Both the position numbers and the translations under genes were made by a program. DNA of 59,071 nucleotides, taken from positions 1-59,071 of the forward strand of contig JAPLCJ010000016.1 in assembly GCA_026392255.1 (NCBI GenBank). Reading direction: 5' to 3'. Numbering within the stretch: the first letter of the stretch is position 1; the number at the start of each line of letters is the position of its first letter. The notes below the pieces were generated by a model, which did not search any database, had not been told where the DNA came from, and saw nothing but the letters and a program-made list of their open reading frames with translations. Origin of the DNA: Solirubrobacterales bacterium. GTDB taxonomy: Bacteria > Actinomycetota > Thermoleophilia > Solirubrobacterales > Solirubrobacteraceae. Shown here piece after piece: positions 1-8,663 of this stretch.

Positions 1-3000
1 ACCCAGATCCAAGTCCTCGGCCTCAACAACGGCGACCAGTACAGGTTCACCGTTCGGGCAACCAACCGGCTCGGTAACGGGCCCGACTCGGCTGCGTCGA
101 GCGCCACGACCCCAGTGGCCAAGCCTGGAATCCCGGCTTATCGCGGTGAGCCCGGTGACGGCTCGGTCAAGATCTTCCCATCGGCCGACGCCAACGGATC
201 AGAGATCACCGGCTACACCGTGATCGCTTACGACTGGGGCGACGGGCGCACGGCAGGGCAGACGTTCTCAGGGGCAAGCGGGCCGATCGTCGTCACCGGC
301 TTGACCAACGGCCACCGCTACCAGTTCGAGGTCACGGCGACCAACGCTTTGGGAAGTGAGACGAACAACCCCGGCAATGGGGCAGAGATCGGTGTCGAGA
401 TCACTCCGCAGGGAGCCCCGAGCGCACCTACATCGGTTGAGGCGACCGTAGACGGAAGCAATGCGGCGTCAGTCAGCTTCACCGCGCCGGCAGCTAACGG
501 AGCTGCGATCACCGGCTACACGGTGACGGCGACCGACGTGACGACCAACAACGTTGCAGATACTGTGACCGCCACCGAGGTCGCATCTCCGATCAGGCTG
601 ACTGGCCTCACCACCGGTCACAACTACACATTCCGGGTCGCGGCTGACAACGAGGCCGGAACCGGCCCGCGCTCGGTCGCGTCAGCCGAGTTCACTGCGA
701 TCGGACTGCCTGGTAAGCCGACCGCCGTTTCAGTTCGAACAGGCCCCTCGGTTGTGTTCACCGAGCCTGCGTCAAGCGCAGGTTCGCCGATCGACCACTA
801 CGTCGTGATCGCGAGCCCGAGTCCCGGATGCACGCTGGCAACCATCGACAGCTGCGCCACCGGTACCGAGCGGGTCACGGGCGACTCGGGTCCGATCGAC
901 GTCAACTGGCTCGACCCCGGAACCAGGTACTACTTCACCGTCGCTGCGGTTAACGCTGCCGGGTATGGGCAAGCTTCGGCTTCGGACCTGATCAATCTCG
1001 GCAGGCCAAACGCGCCGATCGAGCTCACCCCGATTCGCGGCCCGAAGGGGATCACGGTCTTCTTCACCTCGCCGAACGACCACGGCCATGAGATTTCGAA
1101 GTATGAGATCACAGCCACAGACCTGACTGACTCTGAGGCCGAAACCCAGACGATTGAATGGACCGGCACTCCAAGCGCCTATGCAACCTTCCCGGTCTTT
1201 AGGCACCTCACCAGCGGCCACAGCTACCGCTTCACGGCGACGGCGACGAACGACCTTGGGACAGGGCCGGCTTCCGAGCCGACAACTCCTGTCACCGCTG
1301 CAGGCGTGCCCGACGCGCCTGAAGGCATCGTTGCCACGCCAGCCAAGGGCGCAGCTTCGATCGCATTTGACACTCCGGCAGGCAATGGTGCTGCGATCAG
1401 TCAGTACAAGGTCACAGTGACCGACGTCGCTCGACGCGCCGAGTACCGGAGTCACGGAAGCGACTCATGCGCCTGCTTCACCGTGACGGGAGACAGCAGC
1501 CCGATCGCCCTGAACGACCTCACTAATGCAAAGCAGTACGCGATCAGTGTCACGGCCGTCAACGCGATCGGCGAGTCCGCAGCGAGTGACAACCAAGTCA
1601 GGGTCGTCCCCGGATCCCGTCCCGACAGCCCCACCGGTTTAAGTGTCGAAGCCGGCCGCCTTGCTGCGACCGTCAGCTTCACTGCGCCGGCTGCCAACGG
1701 ATCGACCATCACTTCCTACACCGTGACAGCTCACGATCAGACCGACGGCGATGCGACCGAGATTGAGGTCAAGGTCGACCCGCGCGACGGAACGTCGGCC
1801 ACAGTTGACGGTCTCGTCGAGGGCCACTCGTACACCTTCACCGTCGTCGCCAACAGCTCGAACGGCGACAGTGCCCCGTCAGCCGTGTCGCCGCCGATGA
1901 CAGCTGTCGACCGCCCAGCTGCGCCGACTAACCTTTCGGTGACGTCGAGGCGCGGTGCTCTCGAGGTCGACTTCGCCGCCGCCACCACCCACGGCACTCC
2001 GATCACCGGCTACACGGTTACGGCGACCAACTTGGACGAACCTGCTTACGAGCCCGTGAAGGCCACCGGCACGGAGGGCCCAATCACAGTCAATTCATTG
2101 ATCCCCGGCGACGCCTACTCGCTGACGGTCACCGCTGACAGCGCGGTCGGTTCGAGTGAAGCGCTCGCAAATGAAGGTTCCTACCGGCCGCTCGGCGTTC
2201 CGGGCCAAGTGGCGGTGTCGTTCGTCGAGGCCGGCGATCGCTCGGCAACGATCAATTTCGTCCGCACGCGTGACAACGGCTCTCCGATCACCAACTACAG
2301 CGTCGTTGCCCACAATGTCTCCAACCCAGAAGTTGACGGTCCGTCGGCCAACGGGGATTCGAGCCCGATCACCGTCACCGGCCTGACGCCAGGTCAGGCG
2401 TACATCTTCGACATCGTCGCCACTAACGCGATTGGTGATTCGTTCGTCAGCGCAACTGACTGGGTGATTCCGACGCGCACTCCCGACACGCCTTCGGCGC
2501 CAGTGGTCACGATCAAGCCCGGTGGTGTCGCATCGCTTGCCTTTGAGTCGAGCGCTGCCAATGCGAGCGATCCCGACCCAACCCACTATGAGGTGACCGC
2601 ACTCGACCGCACTGACGTGGGCAGGACAACCGGTGCAGTCGGCGACACAAGCCCGGTCGATGTGGAAGAGCTCGTCGTCGGCCACTCCGTTGTGTTCACA
2701 GTCGTCGCCAAGAACTCTTCAGGGTCATCGGATCCGGTCGTGACGGACGCAGTCGTCGTCACTGACGCCTCCAGTCATCCGACCGCCGTTTCGGCAACTG
2801 CTGGCGCAGGTTCAGCTGAAGTTTCGTGGTCGGCCGCTTCAGCTAACGGCTCGAGTGTGACCGGCTACAGGGTGACTTCGTCGCCTGGCGGGAAGACGTG
2901 TGAGACGAACGGTGCTGGCAGGAACTGCACTGTCTCCGGTCTCGACAACGGCACCCCGTACACGTTCACTGTTGTTGCGACGAACGGTGTTGGCGCGCGT

Positions 3001-4659
3001 ACTGCTTCGACGGCTTCAAACTCGGTGATTCCGATCGCATCTGTGACTGTTCCGGGTGCGCCAACGGGCGCGAGTGCTATCGCGGGTAACGCTTCGGCTG
3101 CCGTCTCATGGATAGCGCCTGAGTCTGATGGTGGCGCTGAAGTTACTGGTTACAAGATCACTGCGGCACCGGGTGGAAGCTCATGCACGACCAATGGCGC
3201 AGGTCGGACCTGCAATGTCGTTGGTCTAACTAATGGCACTCCGTACACATTCACAGCCGTGGCTACCAACTCAGTTGGCGACAGCGACTCGTCCACGGCC
3301 TCAACGTCAGTCACCCCCGCAACCAACCCTGGCGCTCCATCAGGTGTCTCGGCAACCGCTGGCCTGACTTCAGCGAGCGTGTCTTGGACTGCGGCCGCGG
3401 CGAATGGTTCAGCAGTGTCTGGCTACACCGTGACTTCGTCGCCTGGAGCTAAGACGTGCACGACGACTGGTGGTACGAGTTGCACTGTGAGTGGTTTGAC
3501 GAGTGCTACGCCTTACACGTTTAGCGTGGTGGCAACTAATGGTGTGGGTGCTGGTAGCGCCTCAGGTGCTTCCAACTCGGTCATCCCGACTGGTGTGCCG
3601 GCTGCTCCCGCGAGCGTTGTCGCAACGCCGGGTTACGCCCAGGCAACAGTCAGCTGGACAGCGCCTGCGCGCAACGGTGGCTTCGCCGTCATCGGCTACA
3701 AGGTCACGATTGGCTCCAAGAGCTGCACTGCGCTTGCCACGGAGACCTTCTGCTCGATTGACGGGTTGACGAACGGTGTGGCTGTCTTGGGCACTGTTGT
3801 GGCCATCAACTCCGAGGGCAATGGTGCGACGGCAGCGTTCACGGTCACACCGTCAGCATCAGCGCCAAGGTTCACAACGACTGACTCTGATGCGGTCCTA
3901 CCAGGTGAGACTCTGAAGACCACCGTGACAGTCGTAGGCAAGACTGCGCCGACATCAAGCGCCAAGGCATGGCTGGCTGTAAGCGGCCTCCCAACCGGCA
4001 TCAAGTTCACGCCAGGTACTGGCACGAAGGCTGGCACCGGCACGCTGACAGGAAAGGCGCCAGCAGTGGGCGGGGTCTACACACTCTTCATCGGAGCGTC
4101 CAACGCCACCGGCATCACCACGTTGCAGAAGTTCACGCTGCGAGTCCTTGACTTCGCCGACGCTGCGCCAACAACTGCCACAGTGCTCGTTGGTGTCCCA
4201 GCGCGCATCACGATCTCGACGACTGACCCGCTGGCGAAGGTCACCTCCGGAACACTGCCAGCAGGGTTGAAGCTCACCTCGCTGAACGGTGTCGCCACGA
4301 TCACGGGCACGCCAACGACCGCTAAGACCACGGCAACAAAGGTCACCTTGACGGCAACGGACAGCACATCTAAGACGACTCAAACTCTGTCGATCACAGT
4401 TAGTGCCGCACCGAGCATCACTGTCACTGGTACGACCAGCCAAGTTCACGCGACTGGCGCTTTCAGCCTCGTGGTCTCAGCGGCTGGCGTTCCAACTCCG
4501 AAGGTCACGGTAAGCGGACTGCCAACAGGGCTCGCCTATTCAAGCTCCTCAGGCAAGGTCACAGGCAAGATCGCGACGGCCGGCCGCTACACCTTCACTG
4601 TCGAAGCAACCAACAGCGCGGGTACGGTTTCGAAGACTGTGACGCTCACAGTTTCTTAG
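1..4659 (+). CDS. Giant fibronectin type III repeat surface protein (5' end outside window)
   Basis: The reading frame is open from base 1 and the first 38 codons already read as the end of a fibronectin-III (FN3) domain, so the gene starts upstream of the window. After that partial domain I count 13 further FN3 domains of about 90-100 residues, each with a Pro-rich linker, an NGxxITxYTV-type strand and a GLTxGxxYTFTVxATN strand. Three C-terminal domains resemble putative-Ig (He_PIG) folds, with GLPxGIKF and TGTLTGKAP-type motifs. The last four FN3 domains carry a Cys pair spaced 6-9 residues apart, and two earlier ones have Cys pairs as well, which suggests disulfides and export. No LPXTG motif, membrane anchor or enzymatic domain is visible and the protein ends directly after the last Ig-like strand. 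An adhesive or structural extracellular role is inferred from architecture only. Confidence 0.9.
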   Translation, partial: TQIQVLGLNNGDQYRFTVRATNRLGNGPDSAASSATTPVAKPGIPAYRGEPGDGSVKIFPSADANGSEITGYTVIAYDWGDGRTAGQTFSGASGPIVVTGLTNGHRYQFEVTATNALGSETNNPGNGAEIGVEITPQGAPSAPTSVEATVDGSNAASVSFTAPAANGAAITGYTVTATDVTTNNVADTVTATEVASPIRLTGLTTGHNYTFRVAADNEAGTGPRSVASAEFTAIGLPGKPTAVSVRTGPSVVFTEPASSAGSPIDHYVVIASPSPGCTLATIDSCATGTERVTGDSGPIDVNWLDPGTRYYFTVAAVNAAGYGQASASDLINLGRPNAPIELTPIRGPKGITVFFTSPNDHGHEISKYEITATDLTDSEAETQTIEWTGTPSAYATFPVFRHLTSGHSYRFTATATNDLGTGPASEPTTPVTAAGVPDAPEGIVATPAKGAASIAFDTPAGNGAAISQYKVTVTDVARRAEYRSHGSDSCACFTVTGDSSPIALNDLTNAKQYAISVTAVNAIGESAASDNQVRVVPGSRPDSPTGLSVEAGRLAATVSFTAPAANGSTITSYTVTAHDQTDGDATEIEVKVDPRDGTSATVDGLVEGHSYTFTVVANSSNGDSAPSAVSPPMTAVDRPAAPTNLSVTSRRGALEVDFAAATTHGTPITGYTVTATNLDEPAYEPVKATGTEGPITVNSLIPGDAYSLTVTADSAVGSSEALANEGSYRPLGVPGQVAVSFVEAGDRSATINFVRTRDNGSPITNYSVVAHNVSNPEVDGPSANGDSSPITVTGLTPGQAYIFDIVATNAIGDSFVSATDWVIPTRTPDTPSAPVVTIKPGGVASLAFESSAANASDPDPTHYEVTALDRTDVGRTTGAVGDTSPVDVEELVVGHSVVFTVVAKNSSGSSDPVVTDAVVVTDASSHPTAVSATAGAGSAEVSWSAASANGSSVTGYRVTSSPGGKTCETNGAGRNCTVSGLDNGTPYTFTVVATNGVGARTASTASNSVIPIASVTVPGAPTGASAIAGNASAAVSWIAPESDGGAEVTGYKITAAPGGSSCTTNGAGRTCNVVGLTNGTPYTFTAVATNSVGDSDSSTASTSVTPATNPGAPSGVSATAGLTSASVSWTAAAANGSAVSGYTVTSSPGAKTCTTTGGTSCTVSGLTSATPYTFSVVATNGVGAGSASGASNSVIPTGVPAAPASVVATPGYAQATVSWTAPARNGGFAVIGYKVTIGSKSCTALATETFCSIDGLTNGVAVLGTVVAINSEGNGATAAFTVTPSASAPRFTTTDSDAVLPGETLKTTVTVVGKTAPTSSAKAWLAVSGLPTGIKFTPGTGTKAGTGTLTGKAPAVGGVYTLFIGASNATGITTLQKFTLRVLDFADAAPTTATVLVGVPARITISTTDPLAKVTSGTLPAGLKLTSLNGVATITGTPTTAKTTATKVTLTATDSTSKTTQTLSITVSAAPSITVTGTTSQVHATGAFSLVVSAAGVPTPKVTVSGLPTGLAYSSSSGKVTGKIATAGRYTFTVEATNSAGTVSKTVTLTVS

Positions 4660-4691
4660 GTTCACGTCGACCGGGAGGGTCTCTGCCTTAG

Positions 4692-5402
4692 ATGTCAAAT
4701 ATTTCAATCCCATACTGGAGGACGGGTGGTGTTGAGCCCCAGGCGCTCATTAGTGGTCGCCACGACCTCAGCCGTGAGGAGGTACTCGCCTCGCAGCGAG
4801 GCCGGGTCATGCGTGGAGCACTCTACGAACTTGGCTCGCGTGGGGCCAATTCCATGACAGTTGCTTCGGTCCTAGCGCACGCCAAGGTTTCAAAGAAGAC
4901 TTTCTACGAAACGTTTGATGGCCTTGACGAGTGCGTCAGGGAAGCTATCCAGACACTCAACGTTGTCGCTGGTGGTGAGATGGCAAGGGCTGCGAGAGAG
5001 GCTGACCCAAGCCAGCTCTTCGGCCGCCTGCACGCCGTTTCGCTTGAGCTGTTGGAGTCAGCCAGAGACGAGCCAATCCTTACGACAGGACTGCTTGCCC
5101 CCGGTTTTGGCCTTGAGACTCCAGGAGCTGGAGAATGGGCGTTGTACGGCGAGATTCGGAGCAAGATGCTGATCGCCTGGTATGACGATGAACGCAACCG
5201 CACAGCAGATCTTCCAGAAACCACACTTCCCCGCGCAATGGCGGCGTTCGCAGCCTTTGAGTACTCGATTTTAAGGTCTCTCGCCGCCGGCAAACAAGAT
5301 GAGCTGCCAGCCCAAGTCGAAGACATCGTCAACCTGATCGTTGGAATCCTCTCCAACGGTGGCGTGGAGTACCGACTCTTGGCTCAGGAAGGCCACCACT
5401 GA
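4692..5402 (+). CDS. TetR/AcrR family transcriptional regulator
   Basis: A 236-residue protein. The N-terminal helix-turn-helix (about residues 30-80) has the TetR-type core MTVASVLAHAKVSKKTFYETF followed by a LDECV helix, which is the DNA-binding signature of the family. The C-terminal helical domain is the usual ligand-binding and dimerisation region, with no recognisable specificity. The ATG is preceded by GGGAGGG about 14 nt upstream, a usable ribosome site. The gene lies only 32 bp after the FN3 protein, so co-transcription or regulation of that gene is possible but unproven. Target and ligand are unknown. Confidence 0.88.
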   Translation: MSNISIPYWRTGGVEPQALISGRHDLSREEVLASQRGRVMRGALYELGSRGANSMTVASVLAHAKVSKKTFYETFDGLDECVREAIQTLNVVAGGEMARAAREADPSQLFGRLHAVSLELLESARDEPILTTGLLAPGFGLETPGAGEWALYGEIRSKMLIAWYDDERNRTADLPETTLPRAMAAFAAFEYSILRSLAAGKQDELPAQVEDIVNLIVGILSNGGVEYRLLAQEGHH

Positions 5403-5476
5403 TCAGATATGGCAACTCGCAGTACTTCCGTTGTGCCCAATCCGGAACCCTCACGGAGCGCAAGGGGATTTGAAAG

Positions 5477-5549
5477 TGGAGCTAGCCGGAATCGAACCGG
5501 CGACCTCCTGGGTGCGATCCAGGCGCTCTCCCATCTGAGCTATAGCCCC
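5477..5549 (-). tRNA. tRNA-Ala(CGC)
   Basis: Read on the minus strand this is a 73-nt cloverleaf. It has a 7-bp acceptor stem (GGGGCTA/TAGCTCC), D arm GCTC...GAGC, anticodon stem CCTGG/CCAGG with loop ATCGCAC (anticodon CGC), and a T arm with GGTTCGATTCC. The discriminator base is A and CCA is not encoded. The body is very close to the standard bacterial tRNA-Ala pattern. It is transcribed towards the TetR gene and diverges from the second tRNA-Ala at 6246. Confidence 0.95.
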
Positions 5550-5611
5550 TTTTTGTGTTCCGGTGCCGCGCAGGCAATCTCCCGGAGCAAACGACATCGT
5601 AGCGCCGTGGG

Positions 5612-5617
5612 TAGGAT
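5612..5617 (+). promoter_or_regulatory. -10 box TAGGAT of a probable leaderless promoter
   Basis: TAGGAT ends 8 nt before the ATG at 5626. The expected transcription start would fall at or next to the start codon. This supports ATG 5626 over the in-frame codon at 5563. Confidence 0.6.
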
Positions 5618-5625
5618 TCCTGCAG

Positions 5626-6144
5626 ATGGGCTTGTTGGACGACGCTATTCGCGAACACATCGATCTGCTGCGCAGACGGGGAGCCGACCCCACCGATATT
5701 GCCAAGGCGGAAGCCGAAGCTCTCGGTCCTGTTGTGCGCGAAGTCGCACAGCCTGAACACCACGCTGAGGATGAAGCCCTCCTCGCAGGTACCCAACCGG
5801 TTCCCGCCCCAGAGACTGAGTCGTTTGATGTCGAGTTCGACGACGAGGGAGTTCCCTTTGAGGATGAGGCTCTGCCAGTGGACGCTGAAGCTCCGGCCCC
5901 AGCGGCATTCGTTGACGAGCCGACGCAGCAGTTCCAAGCGATCACTGAAGAGGACCCCGAGGTAGAGGTAGCGATTGAATCTGGGGACTTCGACGACCCG
6001 TCGCTCCACGCCCCTGACGCCGCCACCAGCGACGACGACGTACTCGAAGGAACCCCGGACTTTCTCGCGGAGACACCAGACCATGAGCGCCTCTGGTTTG
6101 AGCAAGCTCCCCCCAAAGACTTCGACTTCGACGGAGAAGAGTAG
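5626..6144 (+). CDS. Acidic protein of unknown function
   Basis: A 172-residue protein starting MGLLDDAIREHIDLLRRRGAD, an amphipathic helix, followed by a strongly acidic, Pro/Glu/Asp-rich and probably disordered body that ends FDFDGEE. I recall similar short proteins with an N-terminal MGLLDDAIREH-type helix as conserved hypotheticals in actinobacteria, but their function is not known to me. The start is chosen because of the TAGGAT box 8 nt upstream and because the helix begins there; the frame stays open back to 5563. It sits alone between two divergent tRNA-Ala genes, with its start only about 75 bp from the CGC tRNA. No membrane segment or catalytic motif is visible. Confidence 0.8.
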   Translation: MGLLDDAIREHIDLLRRRGADPTDIAKAEAEALGPVVREVAQPEHHAEDEALLAGTQPVPAPETESFDVEFDDEGVPFEDEALPVDAEAPAPAAFVDEPTQQFQAITEEDPEVEVAIESGDFDDPSLHAPDAATSDDDVLEGTPDFLAETPDHERLWFEQAPPKDFDFDGEE

Positions 6145-6245
6145 ACCGCAGAGTTTGCAGCCTTGTCAGCGCCCAGCAGCATTGGAGGCTCTGGCGCTAG
6201 GCTTACAGGCCTGAAGGTTGCTGCAGTGCAGTTGCCTTCACCCAT

Positions 6246-6318
6246 GGGGCCATAGCTCAGCTGGGAGAGCGCCGCCTTTGCAAGGCGGAGGTCGTCGGTT
6301 CGATCCCGACTGGCTCCA
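6246..6318 (+). tRNA. tRNA-Ala(TGC)
   Basis: A 73-nt cloverleaf: acceptor GGGGCCA/TGGCTCC, D arm GCTC...GAGC, anticodon stem CCGCC/GGCGG with loop TTTGCAA (anticodon TGC), T arm GTCGG TTCGATC CCGAC, discriminator A, no encoded CCA. The 100 bp upstream contain a TAGGCT (6198-6203) that could be the -10 box, without a convincing -35. The gene is followed 73 bp later by greA on the same strand. Confidence 0.95.
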
Positions 6319-6377
6319 CTTCGTGCTGCCCTGGAGGCGCTTGCAACAGCTCCATGACGGCGGACGGCCGGGACGAG

Positions 6378-6383
6378 TATCGT
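6378..6383 (+). promoter_or_regulatory. -10 box TATCGT before greA
   Basis: TATCGT ends 8 nt before the greA ATG at 6392 and no Shine-Dalgarno sequence lies between them, consistent with a leaderless greA transcript. Confidence 0.55.
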
Positions 6384-6391
6384 CATCCCCC

Positions 6392-6856
6392 ATGGCCGAG
6401 AATCTAATCACCGCTGAGGGCCTCGCTGACCTCAACGCCAAGCTTGCAGAGATGGAAGGCCACGGTAGGCAGGAGATTGCCGACCGGATTCTTGTAGCTC
6501 GCGGGTTCGGGGACCTCTCTGAGAACGCCGAGTACCACGCTGCCAAGAATGACCAGGCCCACCACGAAACAGCCGTCTTGAAGCTGAGGGCGCGGATCCA
6601 GGAAGCCGTCGTAGTGACAGAGGCTCCCTCTGATGGCACAGTCGGCTTTGGGAGCACAGTCACCTTTCTCGACCAGACGTCGGGTAAGGAGCAGACCTTC
6701 ACTCTTGTCGCATCGCATGAGGCCAAGCCAGCTGACGGCAAGCTTTCAGCTGAGTCGCCTATGGCTCAGGCACTGATGCGCGCATCCAAGGGCGACTCGG
6801 TCCGGGTTGCTCTTCCCGCGGGAGAGCGCAAGCTCACCGTGGTCAGCGTCGCCTAG
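6392..6856 (+). CDS. greA: Transcription elongation factor GreA
   Basis: A 154-residue protein of standard GreA length. GreA inserts its N-terminal coiled coil into the RNA polymerase secondary channel and stimulates cleavage of backtracked RNA. The coiled coil occupies about residues 1-75 and carries the acidic tip motif GDLSENAEYHAAK, with the Asp and Glu that coordinate the second Mg ion. The C-terminal FKBP-like domain follows, including the usual SPMAQALMRASKGDSV region. The frame stays open upstream through the tRNA gene, but ATG 6392 matches the family N-terminus and has a -10 box just upstream. Its stop lies 9 bp from the convergent lipoprotein gene. Confidence 0.95.
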   Translation: MAENLITAEGLADLNAKLAEMEGHGRQEIADRILVARGFGDLSENAEYHAAKNDQAHHETAVLKLRARIQEAVVVTEAPSDGTVGFGSTVTFLDQTSGKEQTFTLVASHEAKPADGKLSAESPMAQALMRASKGDSVRVALPAGERKLTVVSVA

Positions 6857-6865
6857 CCACTTCTC

Positions 6866-7597
6866 TTAGCGCTTCCGCCAGCAGCGGCTCTGGTAGCCAC
6901 GGGGCAGTCGTTCTGGCAAGGCTGACCGTGAGATGAACACCCAGCTTGCCTTGTTGTTTGACCAAGCCCTGTCCTTGACCATCACCATTTGGCGGTCGCT
7001 GCTGACCCAGCGCCATTCGACGCATGCTCGCGCCGCAATCTTGTGAACGGGGTCCAGCGGCCACTGACCCGGCCTGTAATTGGCGTATTCGGTGGTGGAG
7101 GTGGTTACGCGTACGGCTGTTCCGCCACTGCACACGATGCAGTTGATGAGACTGGCGAAGCTCTTGTAAGAGGCCTTGAACTTCGCGCAGGCTGAGTTGA
7201 TCGGCGCGAGGCTGCCGGTCAGATTTCTTGTCGCGGTCCACGCGCAGCCTTGGTAGGAGCCACGCACAAATCCGGCCGTGTAGCCCAGGCCACTGACAAC
7301 ACTTGGCTCAAGCTCCCAACCGTGTTTGCCGTTTCCAATGGCCAGCCCGACAGGCGCGTTGCGGAGGATGGTCCAGTCGGTGGAAGCGACGGTTGCACCA
7401 ACGATGGCTGTTGTGCCAAAGACAGCCTGCAATGCTCGGTCTAGAGCGACAATTGGTGCTTGTAGTAGCTCGATTGAGTGCTGCTGGATGGGAGTCGGAG
7501 TTGGTGCCGCAGCGGCATCGCCGGTGTTGAAGGGACTGATGGAGCATGCAGCGCAAACCAGGGCCAGCACAGACAGGATCCAAGTCGACGTCCTCAC
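6866..7597 (-). CDS. Secreted protein or lipoprotein of unknown function
   Basis: A 243-residue protein with an N-terminal hydrophobic signal (residues 5-20) ending in CAACS, a weak lipobox, followed by a Pro/Thr linker. The mature part contains six Cys, including an SACAKFK and an NCIVCSGG stretch, suggesting disulfides outside the cell. No enzyme family is recognised. The GTG start has no Shine-Dalgarno sequence but has TATGCT 6 nt upstream, so a leaderless mRNA is likely. The gene diverges from another lipoprotein gene at 7669, with their -10 boxes under 50 bp apart. Confidence 0.75.
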   Translation of the reverse strand: MRTSTWILSVLALVCAACSISPFNTGDAAAAPTPTPIQQHSIELLQAPIVALDRALQAVFGTTAIVGATVASTDWTILRNAPVGLAIGNGKHGWELEPSVVSGLGYTAGFVRGSYQGCAWTATRNLTGSLAPINSACAKFKASYKSFASLINCIVCSGGTAVRVTTSTTEYANYRPGQWPLDPVHKIAARACVEWRWVSSDRQMVMVKDRAWSNNKASWVFISRSALPERLPRGYQSRCWRKR

Positions 7598-7603
7598 ACG
7601 AAG

Positions 7604-7609
7604 AGCATA
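7604..7609 (-). promoter_or_regulatory. -10 box TATGCT, leaderless promoter (minus strand)
   Basis: Minus-strand TATGCT lies 6 nt before the GTG start at 7597. The next ATG in this stretch runs into a stop after four codons, so GTG is preferred. Confidence 0.55.
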
Positions 7610-7656
7610 CGCAGACTCCCTGAGCTCCTGCTGAACATGTGTGCGTGGCGGAGCGC

Positions 7657-7662
7657 TACCGT
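7657..7662 (+). promoter_or_regulatory. -10 box TACCGT, leaderless promoter
   Basis: TACCGT lies 6 nt before ATG 7669. It selects that ATG over the in-frame GTG at 7639, which would precede the promoter. Confidence 0.55.
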
Positions 7663-7668
7663 TGTGGA

Positions 7669-8190
7669 ATGAACCAGTGGCCCCAGGGCATCACACGTTC
7701 CGTCGTAGCCGCGCTCGCCATCACAGCGGCGCTGACGGGGTCTCTCGCAGCCTGCGGGGATGACAAGCAGGTTTCCTCGTCCGACCGAGCAGCTTTTGAT
7801 GACTTCGCTCAGGGCGCACGCTCGTGGCAGCGGTCAGGTGCTGGTCCATGGATGGCGGCGTTCAAGGTAGGCGGAGGGGAGCTCTCCTCGGTCGCACCAA
7901 AGTCTGAGGCGGCCATGCAGAGGTCAATCGACACCATGAGCGCAGCGACGAAGCGGATTTCAGTGCCGACTGTCCGTAAGCGGATGCGAGCAATGGTCGC
8001 GACCTATCGAGCCAAGCTCGCGACGCTCAAGAAGATTTCGGCGGGCGCTGGGTCAATGGCGCAGATCCAAGCTGGGCTGGCTGAGCTGCCGGCCGAAGGC
8101 ACGGCGACACAGGCGGCCTGGAACGCCTATGTCAAGGCAGCGAAGGCTGAGTGGAAAGCAAACCCACTGAGCGGACTTAAAATCGGCTGA
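7669..8190 (+). CDS. Small lipoprotein of unknown function
   Basis: A 173-residue protein with a signal peptide and a clear lipobox SLAAC (about residues 25-29), so it is probably diacylglyceryl-modified and exported. The mature part is Ala/Lys-rich and predicted helical, with no known domain recognised. The start is set by the TACCGT box 6 nt upstream. It is followed 38 bp later by a small membrane protein gene on the same strand, which may be co-transcribed. Confidence 0.8.
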   Translation: MNQWPQGITRSVVAALAITAALTGSLAACGDDKQVSSSDRAAFDDFAQGARSWQRSGAGPWMAAFKVGGGELSSVAPKSEAAMQRSIDTMSAATKRISVPTVRKRMRAMVATYRAKLATLKKISAGAGSMAQIQAGLAELPAEGTATQAAWNAYVKAAKAEWKANPLSGLKIG

Positions 8191-8228
8191 GGGCAGGGAT
8201 CCAGCGGGCTCCCGCGAAGAAGTGGTCC

Positions 8229-8621
8229 ATGTGGAACTTCATTCTCTGGGTGCACCTCGTCGCGATGGCCTTCTTTGTAGGAGGGCAGCTGATGCTCGCA
8301 GTTGCAGTCGTGCCCGTTCTGAAGGGCAAGGATGATGGCGAGCCGATGCGCGCTGTGGCACGCAAATTTGGCTGTGGAACACTCGTCGCGCTTGCGGTCT
8401 TGATCGCCTCAGGTCTGGCGATGGCTATCCATGAGCACGTATTCACTAACAAGGCTCTCGCAACCGAGTTCAACGCCAAGATGGGCCTGATCGCACTGGT
8501 TGGGGTGCTGATCATTGTGCATCTGCGTAAGCCCAAGCTTCACGCTCTCGATGCACTGATCTTTATTGGCTCGCTGACCATTGTCTGGCTCGGCGTGTCG
8601 ATCTCATCGCAGCTCCCTTAG
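8229..8621 (+). CDS. Small integral membrane protein, CopD/DUF-like
   Basis: A 130-residue protein with four predicted membrane segments (about residues 3-25, 48-68, 84-100 and 108-127). The start MWNFILWVHLVAMAFFVGGQL, with an intramembrane His in the first helix, resembles the CopD-like family of four-helix membrane proteins, in which such His residues may bind haem or copper. The assignment is by pattern only and the substrate is unknown. It follows the lipoprotein gene by 38 bp. Confidence 0.7.
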   Translation: MWNFILWVHLVAMAFFVGGQLMLAVAVVPVLKGKDDGEPMRAVARKFGCGTLVALAVLIASGLAMAIHEHVFTNKALATEFNAKMGLIALVGVLIIVHLRKPKLHALDALIFIGSLTIVWLGVSISSQLP

Positions 8622-8639
8622 CTGACCCGGGTAGGTCAG
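8622..8639. terminator. Weak hairpin between convergent genes
   Basis: CTGACC-CGGGTA-GGTCAG can fold into a 6-bp stem just after the membrane protein stop and before the convergent M23-like gene. There is no T run on either side, so function as a terminator is uncertain. Confidence 0.25.
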
Positions 8640-8663
8640 ACCTGCCTCGGGAAGGCGCTAGCT

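Noticed and set aside
772-4449. Several long minus-strand frames inside the FN3 gene
   Set aside because: They are antisense shadows of a strongly supported repeat protein, with no motifs, promoters or ribosome sites.
6246-6318. tRNA-Ala(TGC) as an integration site of a mobile element
   Set aside because: No integrase gene, no duplicated tRNA 3' end and only housekeeping genes follow.
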